Shown: positions 8,975-17,919, numbered from the stretch's first letter. The stretch: 64,000 nucleotides of DNA from VAXT01 sp963774625 (GCA_963774625.1 CAVZFQ010000018.1:62001-126000), one strand, 5' to 3'. Numbers and translations are program-made. Notes: generated from the sequence alone by a model not told the origin.

Positions 8975-9178
8975 ATGGAGCCCCAGCCCCGCTCGCAGAT
9001 CCAACCCGCCGGGGCGGGTGCGCTTCTCATCAGCACCACCGCCGCGGGCGTCGGAGTCGGCGCACTGATCGGCTGGGCGCTCGGATCGACGGGCATCGGC
9101 GCGCTCGTGGGGGCCGTCGCCGGGATCCCCGCCGGGATCTTCGTGGTCTATCGCCGCTACCGCGGGTACTTCACGTGA
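8975..9178 (+). CDS. AtpZ/AtpI-like small ATP synthase accessory membrane protein
   Basis: The 67-residue protein has a hydrophilic N-terminus and two membrane segments rich in Gly (GVGVGALIGWALGSTGIGALVGAVAGIPAG), the usual pattern of AtpZ-type proteins found at the head of F-type ATP synthase operons, where they help rotor assembly or Mg transport. The ATG start follows TATGCT (8960-8965) by nine bases. The stop overlaps the GTG of the next gene (GTGA). Position at the head of the atp cluster supports the call. Confidence 0.7.
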   Translation: MEPQPRSQIQPAGAGALLISTTAAGVGVGALIGWALGSTGIGALVGAVAGIPAGIFVVYRRYRGYFT

Positions 9179-9564
9179 AGGCGCTCGCCACTCCGAGACC
9201 GCTTCCCGCGACCCGCCTGCCGGCCGTCGCAGGAGGCGCCGCCGTCGCACTTGCCCTGCCGGTCTTCCTCGCCGCGGGCTGGCCCGTGTCCGGCTGGGTG
9301 CTCGGCGCCGTGCTTTGGCTGGCAGCGCAGGCCTTCGCACTCGTGCTCGAGCGCCTGCCCATCGGGGCGGATAACCTCGCCGGCTCTGGCGTACGGGGAA
9401 TCGGAATGATGTTTCGCGCGATTGCCGTGATGGTGGTCGTCATCGCCGTGGCCGCGTCCGACGCGAGCCTCGGCCTTGCGGCCGCAGGCGTCTATGCACT
9501 CGGCTACACGATCGAGCTCGCGCTCTCGCTCGTGACGTACTTCGGGGGAGAGTCGCAGTCATGA
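9175..9564 (+). CDS. atpI: AtpI-like ATP synthase subunit I
   Basis: The 129-residue protein has four predicted membrane helices and no catalytic motif. It sits between the AtpZ-like gene and atpB, overlapping both by four bases (GTGA and ATGA), which is where atpI normally lies. AtpI assists c-ring assembly. The call rests mainly on position and hydropathy, because this family is poorly conserved in sequence. GTG at 9175 is chosen for the overlap. Confidence 0.65.
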   Translation: MKALATPRPLPATRLPAVAGGAAVALALPVFLAAGWPVSGWVLGAVLWLAAQAFALVLERLPIGADNLAGSGVRGIGMMFRAIAVMVVVIAVAASDASLGLAAAGVYALGYTIELALSLVTYFGGESQS

Positions 9565-10442
9565 AGCGCGCACTCACGCTGGTCACGACCCTCGCACTCC
9601 TCCTGCCGCAGGTCGCGATGGCGGCGGAGGCGAACGGCGAGGAGAAGTTCGACCCCTCGCACGAGTTCGAGCAGCACCCCTGGGTCCCGATCGACATCGG
9701 CCCGATCGACCTCTCGATCACGAAGGCGGTCGCCTACCTGATCCTCGGCTCGCTGCTGACGATGGCGCTCGGGATCGTCCTCATGCGCGTCAAGCTCTCG
9801 CTCACTCCGGGGCCACGGCAGACGCTCGGCGAGTGGATCTACGACATCGCGCAGCAGAACATCGCGGAGCAAGGACTGCCCCACAAGGCGATCTCCCGCT
9901 GGTTCCCGTACGTCGCCTCGCTCTTCCTCTTCATCCTCGTCGTCAACCTGATCGGGTTCATCCCATTGCCCCTGTCCGACGAGACGTTCGAGCTCTTCGG
10001 CGTCGAGCTGCCGACGCTCGGCATCTACGCAGCGACGTCATCGATCTCGGTCACGCTGGCCCTGGCGCTCATGACCTTCGCGTTCACGCATTACGAGGGC
10101 GTGCGGAACAACGGGCCGGTCGGCTACTTCAAGAGCTGGATCCCGGAGGTGCCGAAGGTGATGCTGCCGCTGCTGGTGCCGCTCGAGATCCTCAGCCAGT
10201 TCATGCGGCTGGTCTCGCTGTCAGTCCGTCTTTTCGCCAACATGCTCGCCGGTCACATGCTGATCCTCACCTTCATCGGCCTCATCTTCGTGCTCGAAGC
10301 GCTGTGGCTCGCCCCGCTCGTCATCCCCGCCGCGACGGCCTTCTACCTCTTCGAGGTCGTGATCGTCGTCGGCATCCAGGCGTTCATCTTCGCCGCCCTG
10401 TCAGCCATCTACATCGGCTCGGCCATCGAGCCGGAACACTAA
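9561..10442 (+). CDS. atpB: ATP synthase F0 subunit a
   Basis: Subunit a forms the proton half-channels of the F0 motor. The 293-residue protein starts with a signal-like hydrophobic segment ending AMAAEA, then has about six helices. The essential arginine is in SLSVRLFANMLAGHM, the family hallmark, and the last helix contains FEVVIVVGIQAFIF. ATG overlaps the atpI stop. A perfect AAGGAGGT site for atpE follows its stop. Confidence 0.95.
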   Translation: MKRALTLVTTLALLLPQVAMAAEANGEEKFDPSHEFEQHPWVPIDIGPIDLSITKAVAYLILGSLLTMALGIVLMRVKLSLTPGPRQTLGEWIYDIAQQNIAEQGLPHKAISRWFPYVASLFLFILVVNLIGFIPLPLSDETFELFGVELPTLGIYAATSSISVTLALALMTFAFTHYEGVRNNGPVGYFKSWIPEVPKVMLPLLVPLEILSQFMRLVSLSVRLFANMLAGHMLILTFIGLIFVLEALWLAPLVIPAATAFYLFEVVIVVGIQAFIFAALSAIYIGSAIEPEH

Positions 10443-10456
10443 GGAGGTAGGTCGCG

Positions 10457-10717
10457 TTGCTCGCTCTCATTCTTGCCCAGGCCGACACCGCCGCCGACGC
10501 GGGCAAGGCAGTCGCCCTCGCACTCGGCATCGGCCTCGGCTCCCTCGGCGCCGGCATCGGCATCGGGAACATCTTCGGCTCGATGATCCAGTCGGTCGCC
10601 CGTCAACCGGAGCTGCGCGGTGAGCTGCAGGGAATCATGTGGATCGGGTTCGCGCTCACCGAGGCAGTCGTCTTCTACGGCCTCATCGGCGGCCTGCTCG
10701 CCTTCGTTCTCGTCTAA
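10457..10717 (+). CDS. atpE: ATP synthase F0 subunit c
   Basis: Subunit c builds the rotating ring. The 86-residue hairpin protein has a glycine-rich first helix (GIGLGSLGAGIGIGN), the polar loop RQPELRGE and the ion-binding glutamate in GFALTEAVVFYGL. The start is a TTG at 10457, placed ten bases after the AAGGAGGT at 10441-10448, the strongest ribosome binding site in the window. This fits the need for a high copy number of subunit c. Confidence 0.95.
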   Translation: MLALILAQADTAADAGKAVALALGIGLGSLGAGIGIGNIFGSMIQSVARQPELRGELQGIMWIGFALTEAVVFYGLIGGLLAFVLV

Positions 10718-10719
10718 GC

Positions 10720-11244
10720 ATGCCTCTAGCAGCAAACCCGCTCATCGAGGTCTCCACGGGTCTGATGATCTGGACCCTGATCTGCTTCGGGATCACGTTC
10801 TTCGTGCTCAGGAAGTACGCGTTCGGGCCGGTGCAGAACCTGATCGACGAGCGGCGCAAGCGCATCCGCGAGGCGCTCGACGAGGCTGATCACGCGCGTG
10901 CGGAGGCGCGAAAGCTCCTCGAAGAGCACAAGCAGCTGATGGCGCAGGCGCGCGGCCAGGCGGAGGAGATCCTGGCCGAGACCCGCCAGATCGCGGAGGC
11001 GCAGGGCAAGCGCATGCGCGACGAGCTGGAGGTAGACAGGAAACGTCGCCTCGAAGAGACCACGAAGCAGATCCAGTCCGAGACGGCGCGAGCGCTCGAG
11101 CAGATCCGCGCCGAGGTGGGGGAGCTGACGGTGATCGCGACCGAGAAGGTGACCGGCAAGGTCCTCGACGACGCCGACCAGCGCCGGCTGATCGACGAGG
11201 CGATCAGCGACCTCGACTTCTCCGTTCTCGAGGGAAAGCGCTAA
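10720..11244 (+). CDS. atpF: ATP synthase F0 subunit b
   Basis: Subunit b is the peripheral stalk. The 174-residue protein has one N-terminal membrane helix (LMIWTLICFGITFFVL) and then a long charged coiled coil (EEHKQLMAQARGQAEEIL and onward) typical of the family. ATG at 10720 follows the atpE stop by two bases. An in-frame extension upstream exists but only overlaps atpE. Confidence 0.95.
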   Translation: MPLAANPLIEVSTGLMIWTLICFGITFFVLRKYAFGPVQNLIDERRKRIREALDEADHARAEARKLLEEHKQLMAQARGQAEEILAETRQIAEAQGKRMRDELEVDRKRRLEETTKQIQSETARALEQIRAEVGELTVIATEKVTGKVLDDADQRRLIDEAISDLDFSVLEGKR

Positions 11245-11250
11245 CACGCG

Positions 11251-11784
11251 ATGGCAGTCGTCTCACGCACCTACGCCCAGGCCCTCTTCGACCTGGCCAA
11301 GGAGCGGGACCGCCTCGATGTCGTGCGCGAGGAGCTCCTGGACTTCGTCGCGACCCTGCACGAGGTGCCGGAGCTCGATGCGCTGCTGCGGAACCCACAG
11401 CTCGATCCGGCCACCAAGTCCGAGGTGCTCGACAAGCTGACAACCGATTCCGACGAGCTCGTCCGCAACTTCCTGCGCGTGGTCGCCGCCCGGGGCCGCG
11501 GCGGTCAGATCGAGGAGATCGTCCGCGAGTTCGACGCGCTCTACTCAGCAGAGGAGCAGGTCCTGAACGTCGAGCTGGCCACTGCGTATGAGCTCTCCGA
11601 CGACGACGCTCGCGAGATCATCGGCCAGATCGAGAAGGCCTCGGGCCGCACCGTCGAGGCCAAGCGAACCGTCGAGCCCGACCTGATCGGCGGCATCGTC
11701 CTCAAAGCCGGATCGCTTCGCGTCGACTCGAGCGTGCGCGGCCGTCTCAACCGACTACGGCGAGAACTCGCCACAGGGAGATAA
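11251..11784 (+). CDS. atpH: ATP synthase F1 subunit delta
   Basis: Delta links the peripheral stalk to the F1 head. The 177 residues begin VSRTYAQALFDLAKE, the standard OSCP/delta N-terminal motif, and end with GGIVLKAGSLRVDSSVRGRLNRLR, the conserved C-terminal segment. Length and position between atpF and atpA are normal. ATG start six bases after the atpF stop. Confidence 0.95.
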   Translation: MAVVSRTYAQALFDLAKERDRLDVVREELLDFVATLHEVPELDALLRNPQLDPATKSEVLDKLTTDSDELVRNFLRVVAARGRGGQIEEIVREFDALYSAEEQVLNVELATAYELSDDDAREIIGQIEKASGRTVEAKRTVEPDLIGGIVLKAGSLRVDSSVRGRLNRLRRELATGR

Positions 11785-11787
11785 CAG

Positions 11788-13309
11788 ATGAAGCTACGCC
11801 CAGACGAGATCACCTCGATCCTGCGCAAGCAGATCGAGCAGTACGACGTCGAGACCGATCTCGCCGAGGTCGGCACCGTCCTGCAGATCGGCGACGGGAT
11901 CGCCCGGGTCTACGGCCTCGAGTCCTGTGTCTCCATGGAGTTGATCGAGCTCGAGCACGGCGTCACCGGCCTCGCGTTCAACCTCGAGGAGGACAACGTC
12001 GGCGCGGCGCTCTTCGGCGACTGGGAGCAGGTCAAGGAAGGCGAGCCCGTCCGGCGCAGCGGTCGCGTAGGTGACGTCCCCGTCGGCGAGGCGCTCATCG
12101 GGCGAATCGTCGACCCGCTCGGCAACCCGCTCGACGGCGGCGGCCCGATCGAGAGCAGTGAGCGGCGCCCGCTCGAGTTCAAGGCGCCGGGTGTCGTCGA
12201 CCGCCAGCCCGTGAAGGAGCCGCTCCAGACCGGCATCAAGGCGATCGACTCGATGACGAACGTGGGGCGCGGTCAGCGCGAGCTGATCATCGGCGACCGC
12301 TCGACCGGGAAGACGGCGATCCTCGTCGACACGATCCTGAACCAGCGCGGCCAGGACATGATCTGCATCTACGTCGCGATCGGCCAGAAGGCGTCGACCG
12401 TCGCGCAGGTCTACGAGCGCCTCAAGGACGCGCGGCGCGATGGACTACACGATCATCATCCACGCCTCGCCCGCCGAAGCCGCGCCGATCAAGTGGATGG
12501 CGCCTTATGCGGGCGCCGCCATGGGTGAGTACTTCATGTTCGACGGCAAGCACGCGGTGTGCATGTACGACGACCTCTCGAAGCACGCCGACGCGTACCG
12601 GCAGATGTCGCTGCTCCTCCGCCGCCCGCCGGGCCGCGAGGCCTTCCCTGGCGACGTCTTCTATCTCCACTCGCGGCTGCTCGAGCGCGCGTGCAAGCTC
12701 TCCGACGATCTCGGCGGGGGCTCGCTCACGGCCCTCCCGGTCATCGAGACGCAGGCGGGCGACATCTCGGCGTACATCCCGACCAACGTGATCTCGATCA
12801 CCGACGGTCAGATCTTCCTGCAGTCCGACCTCTTCTTCTCGGGCGTGCGTCCGGCCGTGAACGTCGGCACCTCGGTGTCGCGCGTCGGGTCGAGCGCTCA
12901 GACCAAGGCGATGAAGAAGGTCGCGGGCCGCTTGCGGCTCGAGCTCGCCCAGTACCGAGAGCTGGAGGCCTTCTCTCAGTTCGGCTCCGAGCTCGACCCG
13001 GAGACGCAGAAGGCACTCGCGCGCGGGGAGCGCATGGTCGCGACTCTCAACCAGCCGCAGTACGACCCGTGGCCGATGGAGGAGCAGGTCGTCGCGATCT
13101 ACGCCGGGATCAACGGCTTCCTCGACGACGTGCCCGTGTCCGACGTGCCCCGGTTCCAGGAAGAAGTGCGGGAGCACCTGCGCGCCGAGGAGACGGTCTA
13201 CAAGGAGATCCGCGAGACGGGCGACCTCTCGGACGAGCTGGCCGAGCGGCTGAACAAGGAGATCGAGCACTTCAAGGAGCGCTTCAACGTGTCGGAAGCC
13301 GCCGCCTAG
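11788..13309 (+). CDS. atpA: ATP synthase F1 subunit alpha, interrupted by one inserted base
   Basis: Alpha is the non-catalytic nucleotide-binding subunit of F1. The first frame (from ATG 11788) contains the P-loop GDRSTGKTA near residues 170-177 and runs to YERLKDA; the second frame resumes with GAMDYTIIIHASPAEAAPIKW and continues to NVSEAAA. At 12427-12442 the sequence reads gac gcg C ggc gcg atg where family conservation demands D-A-G-A-M, so the C at 12433 is extra. Without it the protein is about 506 residues, the normal size. Because alpha is essential for the complex, a sequencing or assembly error is more likely than a real mutation, but the base as given breaks the gene. Confidence 0.93.
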
Positions 13310-13312
13310 AAC

Positions 13313-14200
13313 ATGGCCACCGTTCAGGACATCGGCCGGCGGATCCGGTCTGTCACCAACACGCGGAAGATCACGCGTGCCATGGAGCTCGTTGCGGCGG
13401 CCAAGCTGCGGCGCGCGCAGACCAGGATCGAGGCGATGCGCCCGTACGCGGAGCGGATGCAGGAGCTGATGGTCGGCACCGCCCGCGCGAGCTCGTCTGT
13501 CCGCGGCCTGCCGCTCTTGCAGCGGCGCGAAATCAGCCGTGCTGCGATCGTTCCGCTCACCGGCGACCGCGGGCTCGCGGGGGCGTTCAACGCGCAGATC
13601 CTCCGCGAGGCATTCGCGCTGGAGCGCGAGCTGCGCGCCGAGGGGACAGACGTGCGCTGGCTGGTGGCCGGCAAGAAGGGCACGTCCTCGCTCCGTTTCC
13701 GGCGCTACGAGCTCGTGCAGTCGTGGGCCGGCTTCAGCGACAACCCGCAGTACTTCAACGCGCAGGCGATCGCAAACCGGCTGGCCGAGCTCTACTCGGA
13801 GCAGGAGGTCGACCAGGTCTTCGTCATCTACAACGCCTTCGAGTCGGCCCTCGTACAGCGGGTCACGCGCCAGGAGGTCTTGCCGATTCCCGAGCAGGTC
13901 CTGGAGAGCACTGACGACGACCACTCCGAGGCGATGCTCGGTGACTTCATCTACGAGCCCGAGCCCGAGCAGATCCTCGAGCGCCTCCTGCCGGTCTACG
14001 TCGAAACCGAGCTCTACCGCGCGCTCCTCGAGTCCGCAGCGTCCGAGCAGGGCGCGCGCATGACGGCCATGCGCAACGCCTCGAAGAACGCCGGCGAACT
14101 GATCGAGCAGCTGACCCTCCAGAAGAACCGTGCCCGCCAGGCGGAGATCACCCAGGAGATCCTGGAAGTCGTCTCCGGCGCCGACGCACTGACCCAGTAG
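13313..14200 (+). CDS. atpG: ATP synthase F1 subunit gamma
   Basis: Gamma is the central rotor shaft. The 295-residue protein opens with IGRRIRSVTNTRKITRAMELVAA and closes with NKNA-type helix text (MRNASKNAGELIEQLTLQKN and RQAEITQEILEVVSGADAL), both diagnostic. The ATG lies four bases after atpA. In most bacteria atpD follows directly; here a transposase gene and a peptide transporter intervene, so gamma is the last gene of the first atp block. Confidence 0.95.
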   Translation: MATVQDIGRRIRSVTNTRKITRAMELVAAAKLRRAQTRIEAMRPYAERMQELMVGTARASSSVRGLPLLQRREISRAAIVPLTGDRGLAGAFNAQILREAFALERELRAEGTDVRWLVAGKKGTSSLRFRRYELVQSWAGFSDNPQYFNAQAIANRLAELYSEQEVDQVFVIYNAFESALVQRVTRQEVLPIPEQVLESTDDDHSEAMLGDFIYEPEPEQILERLLPVYVETELYRALLESAASEQGARMTAMRNASKNAGELIEQLTLQKNRARQAEITQEILEVVSGADALTQ

Positions 14201-14210
14201 CCCCCTTCCA

Positions 14211-14243
14211 GTGCCAGGCACGTGCCAGGCACGTGCCTGGCAC
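14211..14243. repeat. Three tandem REP 11-mers upstream of the RAYT gene
   Basis: Three contiguous units GTGCCAGGCAC, GTGCCAGGCAC and GTGCCTGGCAC occupy 14211-14243 with no spacer. Each is palindromic except for its central base, so neighbouring units are also complementary to each other. They lie 11 bases after the atpG stop. Confidence 0.85.
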
Positions 14244-14324
14244 GGTGTCAAGATGCGAACGGGTTCGGAACGGATCAGCTTGGCCGTCTAGCGAGGCCGG
14301 AAACCGCGCTCTACCGTCAGCCCG

Positions 14325-14933
14325 GTGCCGAGACCACCTCGACTGCAGGTTCCGGGAGCGCAGTACCACATCAACTCAACCGGCTGCGCCGAACGGACGA
14401 TCTTCCGCGACGCCGACGATCGAATCTCATTCCTGACGATCCTCGAAGGCTGCATTCGGGATCAGGCATGGATGTGCCTCCAGTTCTGCGTGCTCGGAAC
14501 CCACTACCACCTACTGCTCGAGACGCCGAACCCGACTCTCATCGCCGGCATGCAGAAGCTGAACTACCGCTACGCACGGTGGTTCAACCGGCGTTACGGA
14601 ACCTCGGGTGCGGTGTTCAAGAGCCGCTATCACGCCGGGTTGATCGAGGGTCAGGGACATTTGCTGGAGGTCTGCAGATACATCGCTCTCAATCCGGTGC
14701 GTGCGGGACTCTGCAGCTTTCCGGAGGATTGGCGCTGGAGTAGTTACCAGGGCACCTTGGGCGTCGGCCGTGCCTTCCCGTTTGTTGCGTCGAAGGAGCT
14801 CCTGCAACTCTTCGGCCCGGATCCGGCGGCCGCCCGCGCGCGGCTGAGGCGCTTCTGTGAGGAGGGGCTGGCCGAAGCCACCGATGCCGGAGCCGTGCCT
14901 GGCACGTGCCAGGCACCGGTGGTGGGCTGCTAA
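14325..14933 (+). CDS. REP-associated tyrosine transposase (RAYT, Y1 family)
   Basis: The 202-residue protein begins PRPPRLQVPGAQYHINSTG and contains the HUH motif in VLGTHYHLLLETP (His-Tyr-His) near residue 66, then LNYRYARWFNRRYGTSGAVF and the probable catalytic tyrosine in VCRYIALNPVRAGL. These are hallmarks of the transposase_17/RAYT family, which cuts single-stranded DNA at REP hairpins through a phosphotyrosine link. The start is GTG 14325. The last 13 residues (AVPGTCQAPVVGC) are encoded by the downstream REP units themselves, so the ORF end is element-derived. Function is inferred from family. Confidence 0.9.
   Translation: MPRPPRLQVPGAQYHINSTGCAERTIFRDADDRISFLTILEGCIRDQAWMCLQFCVLGTHYHLLLETPNPTLIAGMQKLNYRYARWFNRRYGTSGAVFKSRYHAGLIEGQGHLLEVCRYIALNPVRAGLCSFPEDWRWSSYQGTLGVGRAFPFVASKELLQLFGPDPAAARARLRRFCEEGLAEATDAGAVPGTCQAPVVGC
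14895..14916. repeat. Two REP 11-mers in the 3' end of the RAYT gene
   Basis: GTGCCTGGCAC (14895-14905) is followed directly by its complement-oriented form GTGCCAGGCAC (14906-14916). Together they make a perfect 22-base palindrome within the last codons of the transposase gene. Confidence 0.85.
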
Positions 14934-15006
14934 CGATCCGGCCTCGCGCGCGTCTAAACGGTTACGAGGTACGGCGGTATAGACGCCGCTATGCTTCGAC
15001 CGTTCT

Positions 15007-16062
15007 ATGGCGACCCAGGACCGACGCGAAGTTCTTTCGGCCGGCGCAGGGCTGGCCGCCGAGGTCGCGCTCGAAAGTGGAGGCGAGCTCGGCGAGGGCG
15101 TCCACGCAGTCAAGGCCCGCGGGTACTGGGAACAGGTCTGGCGGCGGTTCAGCAAGGACAAGGTCGCCATCGCCAGCGGGATCTTCATCATCTTCCTCTT
15201 TGCCGCGGCCTTCGGCGGCGCGCCGCTCGCTGCCAGCTGGCTCGGACACGGTCCGAACGACATCTACCCGACCGCGGGGGTCGACCAGGAGACGCTCGTC
15301 CCGGCCGGGCCGTGGCACACGGGAATCGACGTCGAGGGCAACGAAGTCTTCTTCCCGCTCGGGGGCGCGGACACTCTCGGCCGAGACCTCTTCCTGCGCC
15401 TCCTCTACGGCGCGAGGGTCTCGCTCGAGGTCGCGATCGGCGCCACGTTCATCTCGATGACCATCGGCGTCATTCTCGGAGCGACCGCCGGCTACTTCCG
15501 AGGTGGGATCGACGCCCTCATCTCCCGCTTCACCGAGATCACGATGGCCTTTCCGCAGCTCCTGCTCATCATCGCCCTCGCGGCGACGGCCGGAGAGAGC
15601 TTGAACGACATCACCTTCGGGATCTTCCCGCCCGGGGTGATCACGCTCGTCCTCGTGCTGGGCGTCTTCGGCTGGTTCTACCCGGCGAGGATCGTCCGCT
15701 CGCAGGTGCTGTCGCTGCGCGAGAAGGAGTTCATCGAGGCAGCCAGGATGGTCGGCTCGAGCGACTCGCGCATCATTCGCTCGCACCTCCTGCCGCACCT
15801 CGTCGCCCCGATCATCGTCTACTCGACGCTGATCGTCGCTCAGTTCGTCCTCGCCGAAGCAGGCCTTTCGTTCCTGGGGCTCGGCATCAAGCTGCCGACC
15901 GCGAGCTGGGGGAGCATCCTCTCCGTGGCGCCGGAGTTCTACACCCAGCAGCCGTGGCTGATGGTCTGGCCCGGCCTGGCCGTGCTCTCCACGACGCTGG
16001 CCTTCAACCTCCTCGGCGACGGCCTTCGCGACGCGTTCGATCCTCGTGGCGCAGCGCACTAA
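15007..16062 (+). CDS. Peptide ABC transporter permease, DppC type
   Basis: The 351-residue inner-membrane protein has an N-terminal cytoplasmic extension, one isolated helix (ASGIFIIFLFAAAFGG), a periplasmic loop, and a BPD_transp_1 domain with five helices. The EAA loop reads EFIEAARMVGSSDSRIIRSHLLPH, the contact site for the ATPases, and the end has FNLLGDGLRDAFDPR, typical of DppC/OppC. TATGCT at 14990-14995 may be its -10, with ATG 11 bases further. It starts the operon C - binding protein - B - D - F, an unusual order because C normally follows B. Confidence 0.88.
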   Translation: MATQDRREVLSAGAGLAAEVALESGGELGEGVHAVKARGYWEQVWRRFSKDKVAIASGIFIIFLFAAAFGGAPLAASWLGHGPNDIYPTAGVDQETLVPAGPWHTGIDVEGNEVFFPLGGADTLGRDLFLRLLYGARVSLEVAIGATFISMTIGVILGATAGYFRGGIDALISRFTEITMAFPQLLLIIALAATAGESLNDITFGIFPPGVITLVLVLGVFGWFYPARIVRSQVLSLREKEFIEAARMVGSSDSRIIRSHLLPHLVAPIIVYSTLIVAQFVLAEAGLSFLGLGIKLPTASWGSILSVAPEFYTQQPWLMVWPGLAVLSTTLAFNLLGDGLRDAFDPRGAAH

Positions 16063-16156
16063 CTAGCGCTAAACCTCTCCTCAACACAACCTTCGCGCGC
16101 ACCTAACAAAACGCGCACGGCGGCGTCACATACACCGAGGACGCAAGTGCGACCTT

Positions 16157-16175
16157 AGCCAGCGGGTGGCTGGCT
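16157..16175 (+). promoter_or_regulatory. Hairpin in the binding-protein leader
   Basis: AGCCAGC-GGGTG-GCTGGCT forms a perfect 7-bp stem with a 5-base loop, ending about 12 bases before the GAAAGGAG ribosome binding site of the substrate-binding protein. It may protect the mRNA end or mark a processing site. Confidence 0.35.
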
Positions 16176-16196
16176 GTTATCACCGAAAGGAGTCCC

Positions 16197-17855
16197 ATGC
16201 GAAGACGGCTCACGTTCTCCGTCGCCATGTTGGCGATTGGAGTCGGTCTGCTCGTCGCGGCTGGTTTTGCAGCCCCAGCGTCGAGCAGCAATGAGCGCCG
16301 GGGCGGTACGTTCAAGTACAGCCTCGATACTGATATCGACTACGTCGATCCCGCTCTCGCGTATTACGTTCCCACTTGGGAGATCGAGTACGCGACCTGC
16401 GGGAACCTGCTCAACTATCCGGACGCCCCGGCCCCCCGTGGGTCACGGCTCGTCCCGGATGTTGCTGCCGCTATGCCGACGATCTCGAGGGACGGGAAGA
16501 CCTATACCTTCCGCGTCCGCACGACTCGCCGCTTCAGCGACGGCACGAGGATCACAGCGAACAACTTCAAGTACTCGCTGAACCGTGTCCTCAACAAGAA
16601 GATGGCCTCACCGGCTCAGCCGTTCTTCGAGGACATCGTTGGCGCCAAGGCAGTCATCGATGGGAAGGCATCCCAGGCTTCGGGCATCAGGGTTCTGTCG
16701 GGCAACCGCCTGCAGATCAAGCTCACGAAGCGTGCTCCGGACATGCTCTCCCGGCTCGCGATGCCGTTTGCGTGCGCGATCAAGACCAACATGCCGGTCA
16801 ACCCGGACGGCGTTTCCGCTCCGGTCGTCGGCTCAGGTCCGTACTACATCGCGGCGTGGACGCCGAAGCGCTCGATCACCATCCGGCGCAACCGTTTCTA
16901 CAACGGTCCCCGGCCACGCAACGTGGACACCATCGAGTACGACATCGGTCTTCCGCTCGCGACGATCAGGCTTAACGTCGAAGACGGCAAGGTCGACCAC
17001 GGTCCGGTCCCGGCGGCCGCTCATGCAGAGCTCGGCCGGAAGTACGGGGTCAAGAAGAAGTCTCCGGGCCAGTACTTCGTCAACCCGACCGCCGCATTCC
17101 GCTACCTGGCGATGAACCACGAGCGTGGTCTCTTCGGTAAGCCAGGCGGTGGCGTGACCAACGGCTCGGGCAACGTCAAGCTCAAGCAAGCCGTCAACAA
17201 CGCGATCGACAGGATCGCCATGATCAACCAGCGCGGTGCGTACGCGGGCGTTCTCAACGACCAGTACATGCCGCCGACCATGGCCGGGTTCCGGAATGCT
17301 GCGATCTATCCCAGCAGGCCGAACGTGGCGAAGGCAAAGGCTCTGGCTGCCGGCAACACCCGCGGTGGCAACGGCGTGTTCTACACGTGCAACAGCGGCC
17401 CTTGTCTCCCGATCTCACAGATCGTGCAGGCAAACCTCAGGCAGATCGGCCTCGATATGGACATCAGGCCCTTCCCACGTGCCGTTCAGTTCAGCAAGAC
17501 CGGCACCAGGGGCGAGCCCTTCGACCTGACGCTTGAGGGTTGGCACATGGACTACTTCGACCCGTACGACTTCATCTTCCTGCTCGACGGGACGACGATT
17601 AGGCCTGCCAACAACGTGAACTTCTCGTACTTCAACTCAAGTGCGTACAACCGAAAGGTCGCCGCGGCGTCCGCCCTCGTCGGGCAGGCTCGTTACCGGG
17701 CTTTCGGAAACCTCGACATCGACCTCGCGCGGAATGCTGCGCCTCTGGCTACGTTCATCAGCGACAACTCTCGTCTGCTGTTCTCGAGCCGAACGCGTAA
17801 CTTCTTCGCCCACCCGGTGTATGAGGTCGACCTGGCGGCAGTCGCCGTCCAGTAG
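16197..17855 (+). CDS. Peptide ABC transporter substrate-binding protein (SBP_bac_5)
   Basis: A secreted or membrane-tethered protein that delivers peptides to the permease. The 552 residues start with a clear signal peptide (Arg-rich n-region, hydrophobic core LAIGVGLLVAAGFAAPA), with no lipobox cysteine. The mature part has the family pattern: GGTFKYSLDTDIDYVDPAL, a FSDGTRITANNFKYSLNRV motif matching the SBP_bac_5 signature, and VGSGPYYIAAW. A good GAAAGGAG site precedes the ATG. A strong hairpin follows the stop, so this gene can be expressed above the downstream permease and ATPases. Codon use is slightly less GC-rich than the neighbours. Confidence 0.9.
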   Translation: MRRRLTFSVAMLAIGVGLLVAAGFAAPASSSNERRGGTFKYSLDTDIDYVDPALAYYVPTWEIEYATCGNLLNYPDAPAPRGSRLVPDVAAAMPTISRDGKTYTFRVRTTRRFSDGTRITANNFKYSLNRVLNKKMASPAQPFFEDIVGAKAVIDGKASQASGIRVLSGNRLQIKLTKRAPDMLSRLAMPFACAIKTNMPVNPDGVSAPVVGSGPYYIAAWTPKRSITIRRNRFYNGPRPRNVDTIEYDIGLPLATIRLNVEDGKVDHGPVPAAAHAELGRKYGVKKKSPGQYFVNPTAAFRYLAMNHERGLFGKPGGGVTNGSGNVKLKQAVNNAIDRIAMINQRGAYAGVLNDQYMPPTMAGFRNAAIYPSRPNVAKAKALAAGNTRGGNGVFYTCNSGPCLPISQIVQANLRQIGLDMDIRPFPRAVQFSKTGTRGEPFDLTLEGWHMDYFDPYDFIFLLDGTTIRPANNVNFSYFNSSAYNRKVAAASALVGQARYRAFGNLDIDLARNAAPLATFISDNSRLLFSSRTRNFFAHPVYEVDLAAVAVQ

Positions 17856-17881
17856 GTAGCAATCGCTAGTACGGAAACACC

Positions 17882-17919
17882 CAGTGGGGCGTCGGCACAG
17901 CCGGCGCCCCACTGTGCTT
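17882..17919 (+). terminator. Hairpin terminator after the binding-protein gene
   Basis: CAGTGGGGCG (17882-17891) pairs perfectly with CGCCCCACTG (17905-17914), with an inner CGGC/GCCG stem, followed by TGCTTT. It lies inside the transporter operon, between the binding protein and dppB, and probably reduces read-through into the permease genes. Confidence 0.75.

Larger units (their letters stand above)
14211..14933 (+). mobile_element. REP-associated tyrosine transposase locus (REPtron-like)
   Basis: A Y1-type transposase gene is bracketed by copies of the same palindromic 11-mer: three at 14211-14243 and two at 14895-14916. Further copies occur alone at 24158 and 54205. In known REP/RAYT systems a single-copy transposase resembling the IS200/IS605 enzymes mobilises short palindromes. 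The element sits exactly between atpG and the peptide transporter block that splits the atp operon. Confidence 0.75.

Noticed and set aside
12422..14251. Long open frame on the minus strand opposite atpA and atpG
   Set aside because: High GC makes antisense frames open. The sense proteins are clearly ATP synthase subunits and the antisense product has no family pattern.
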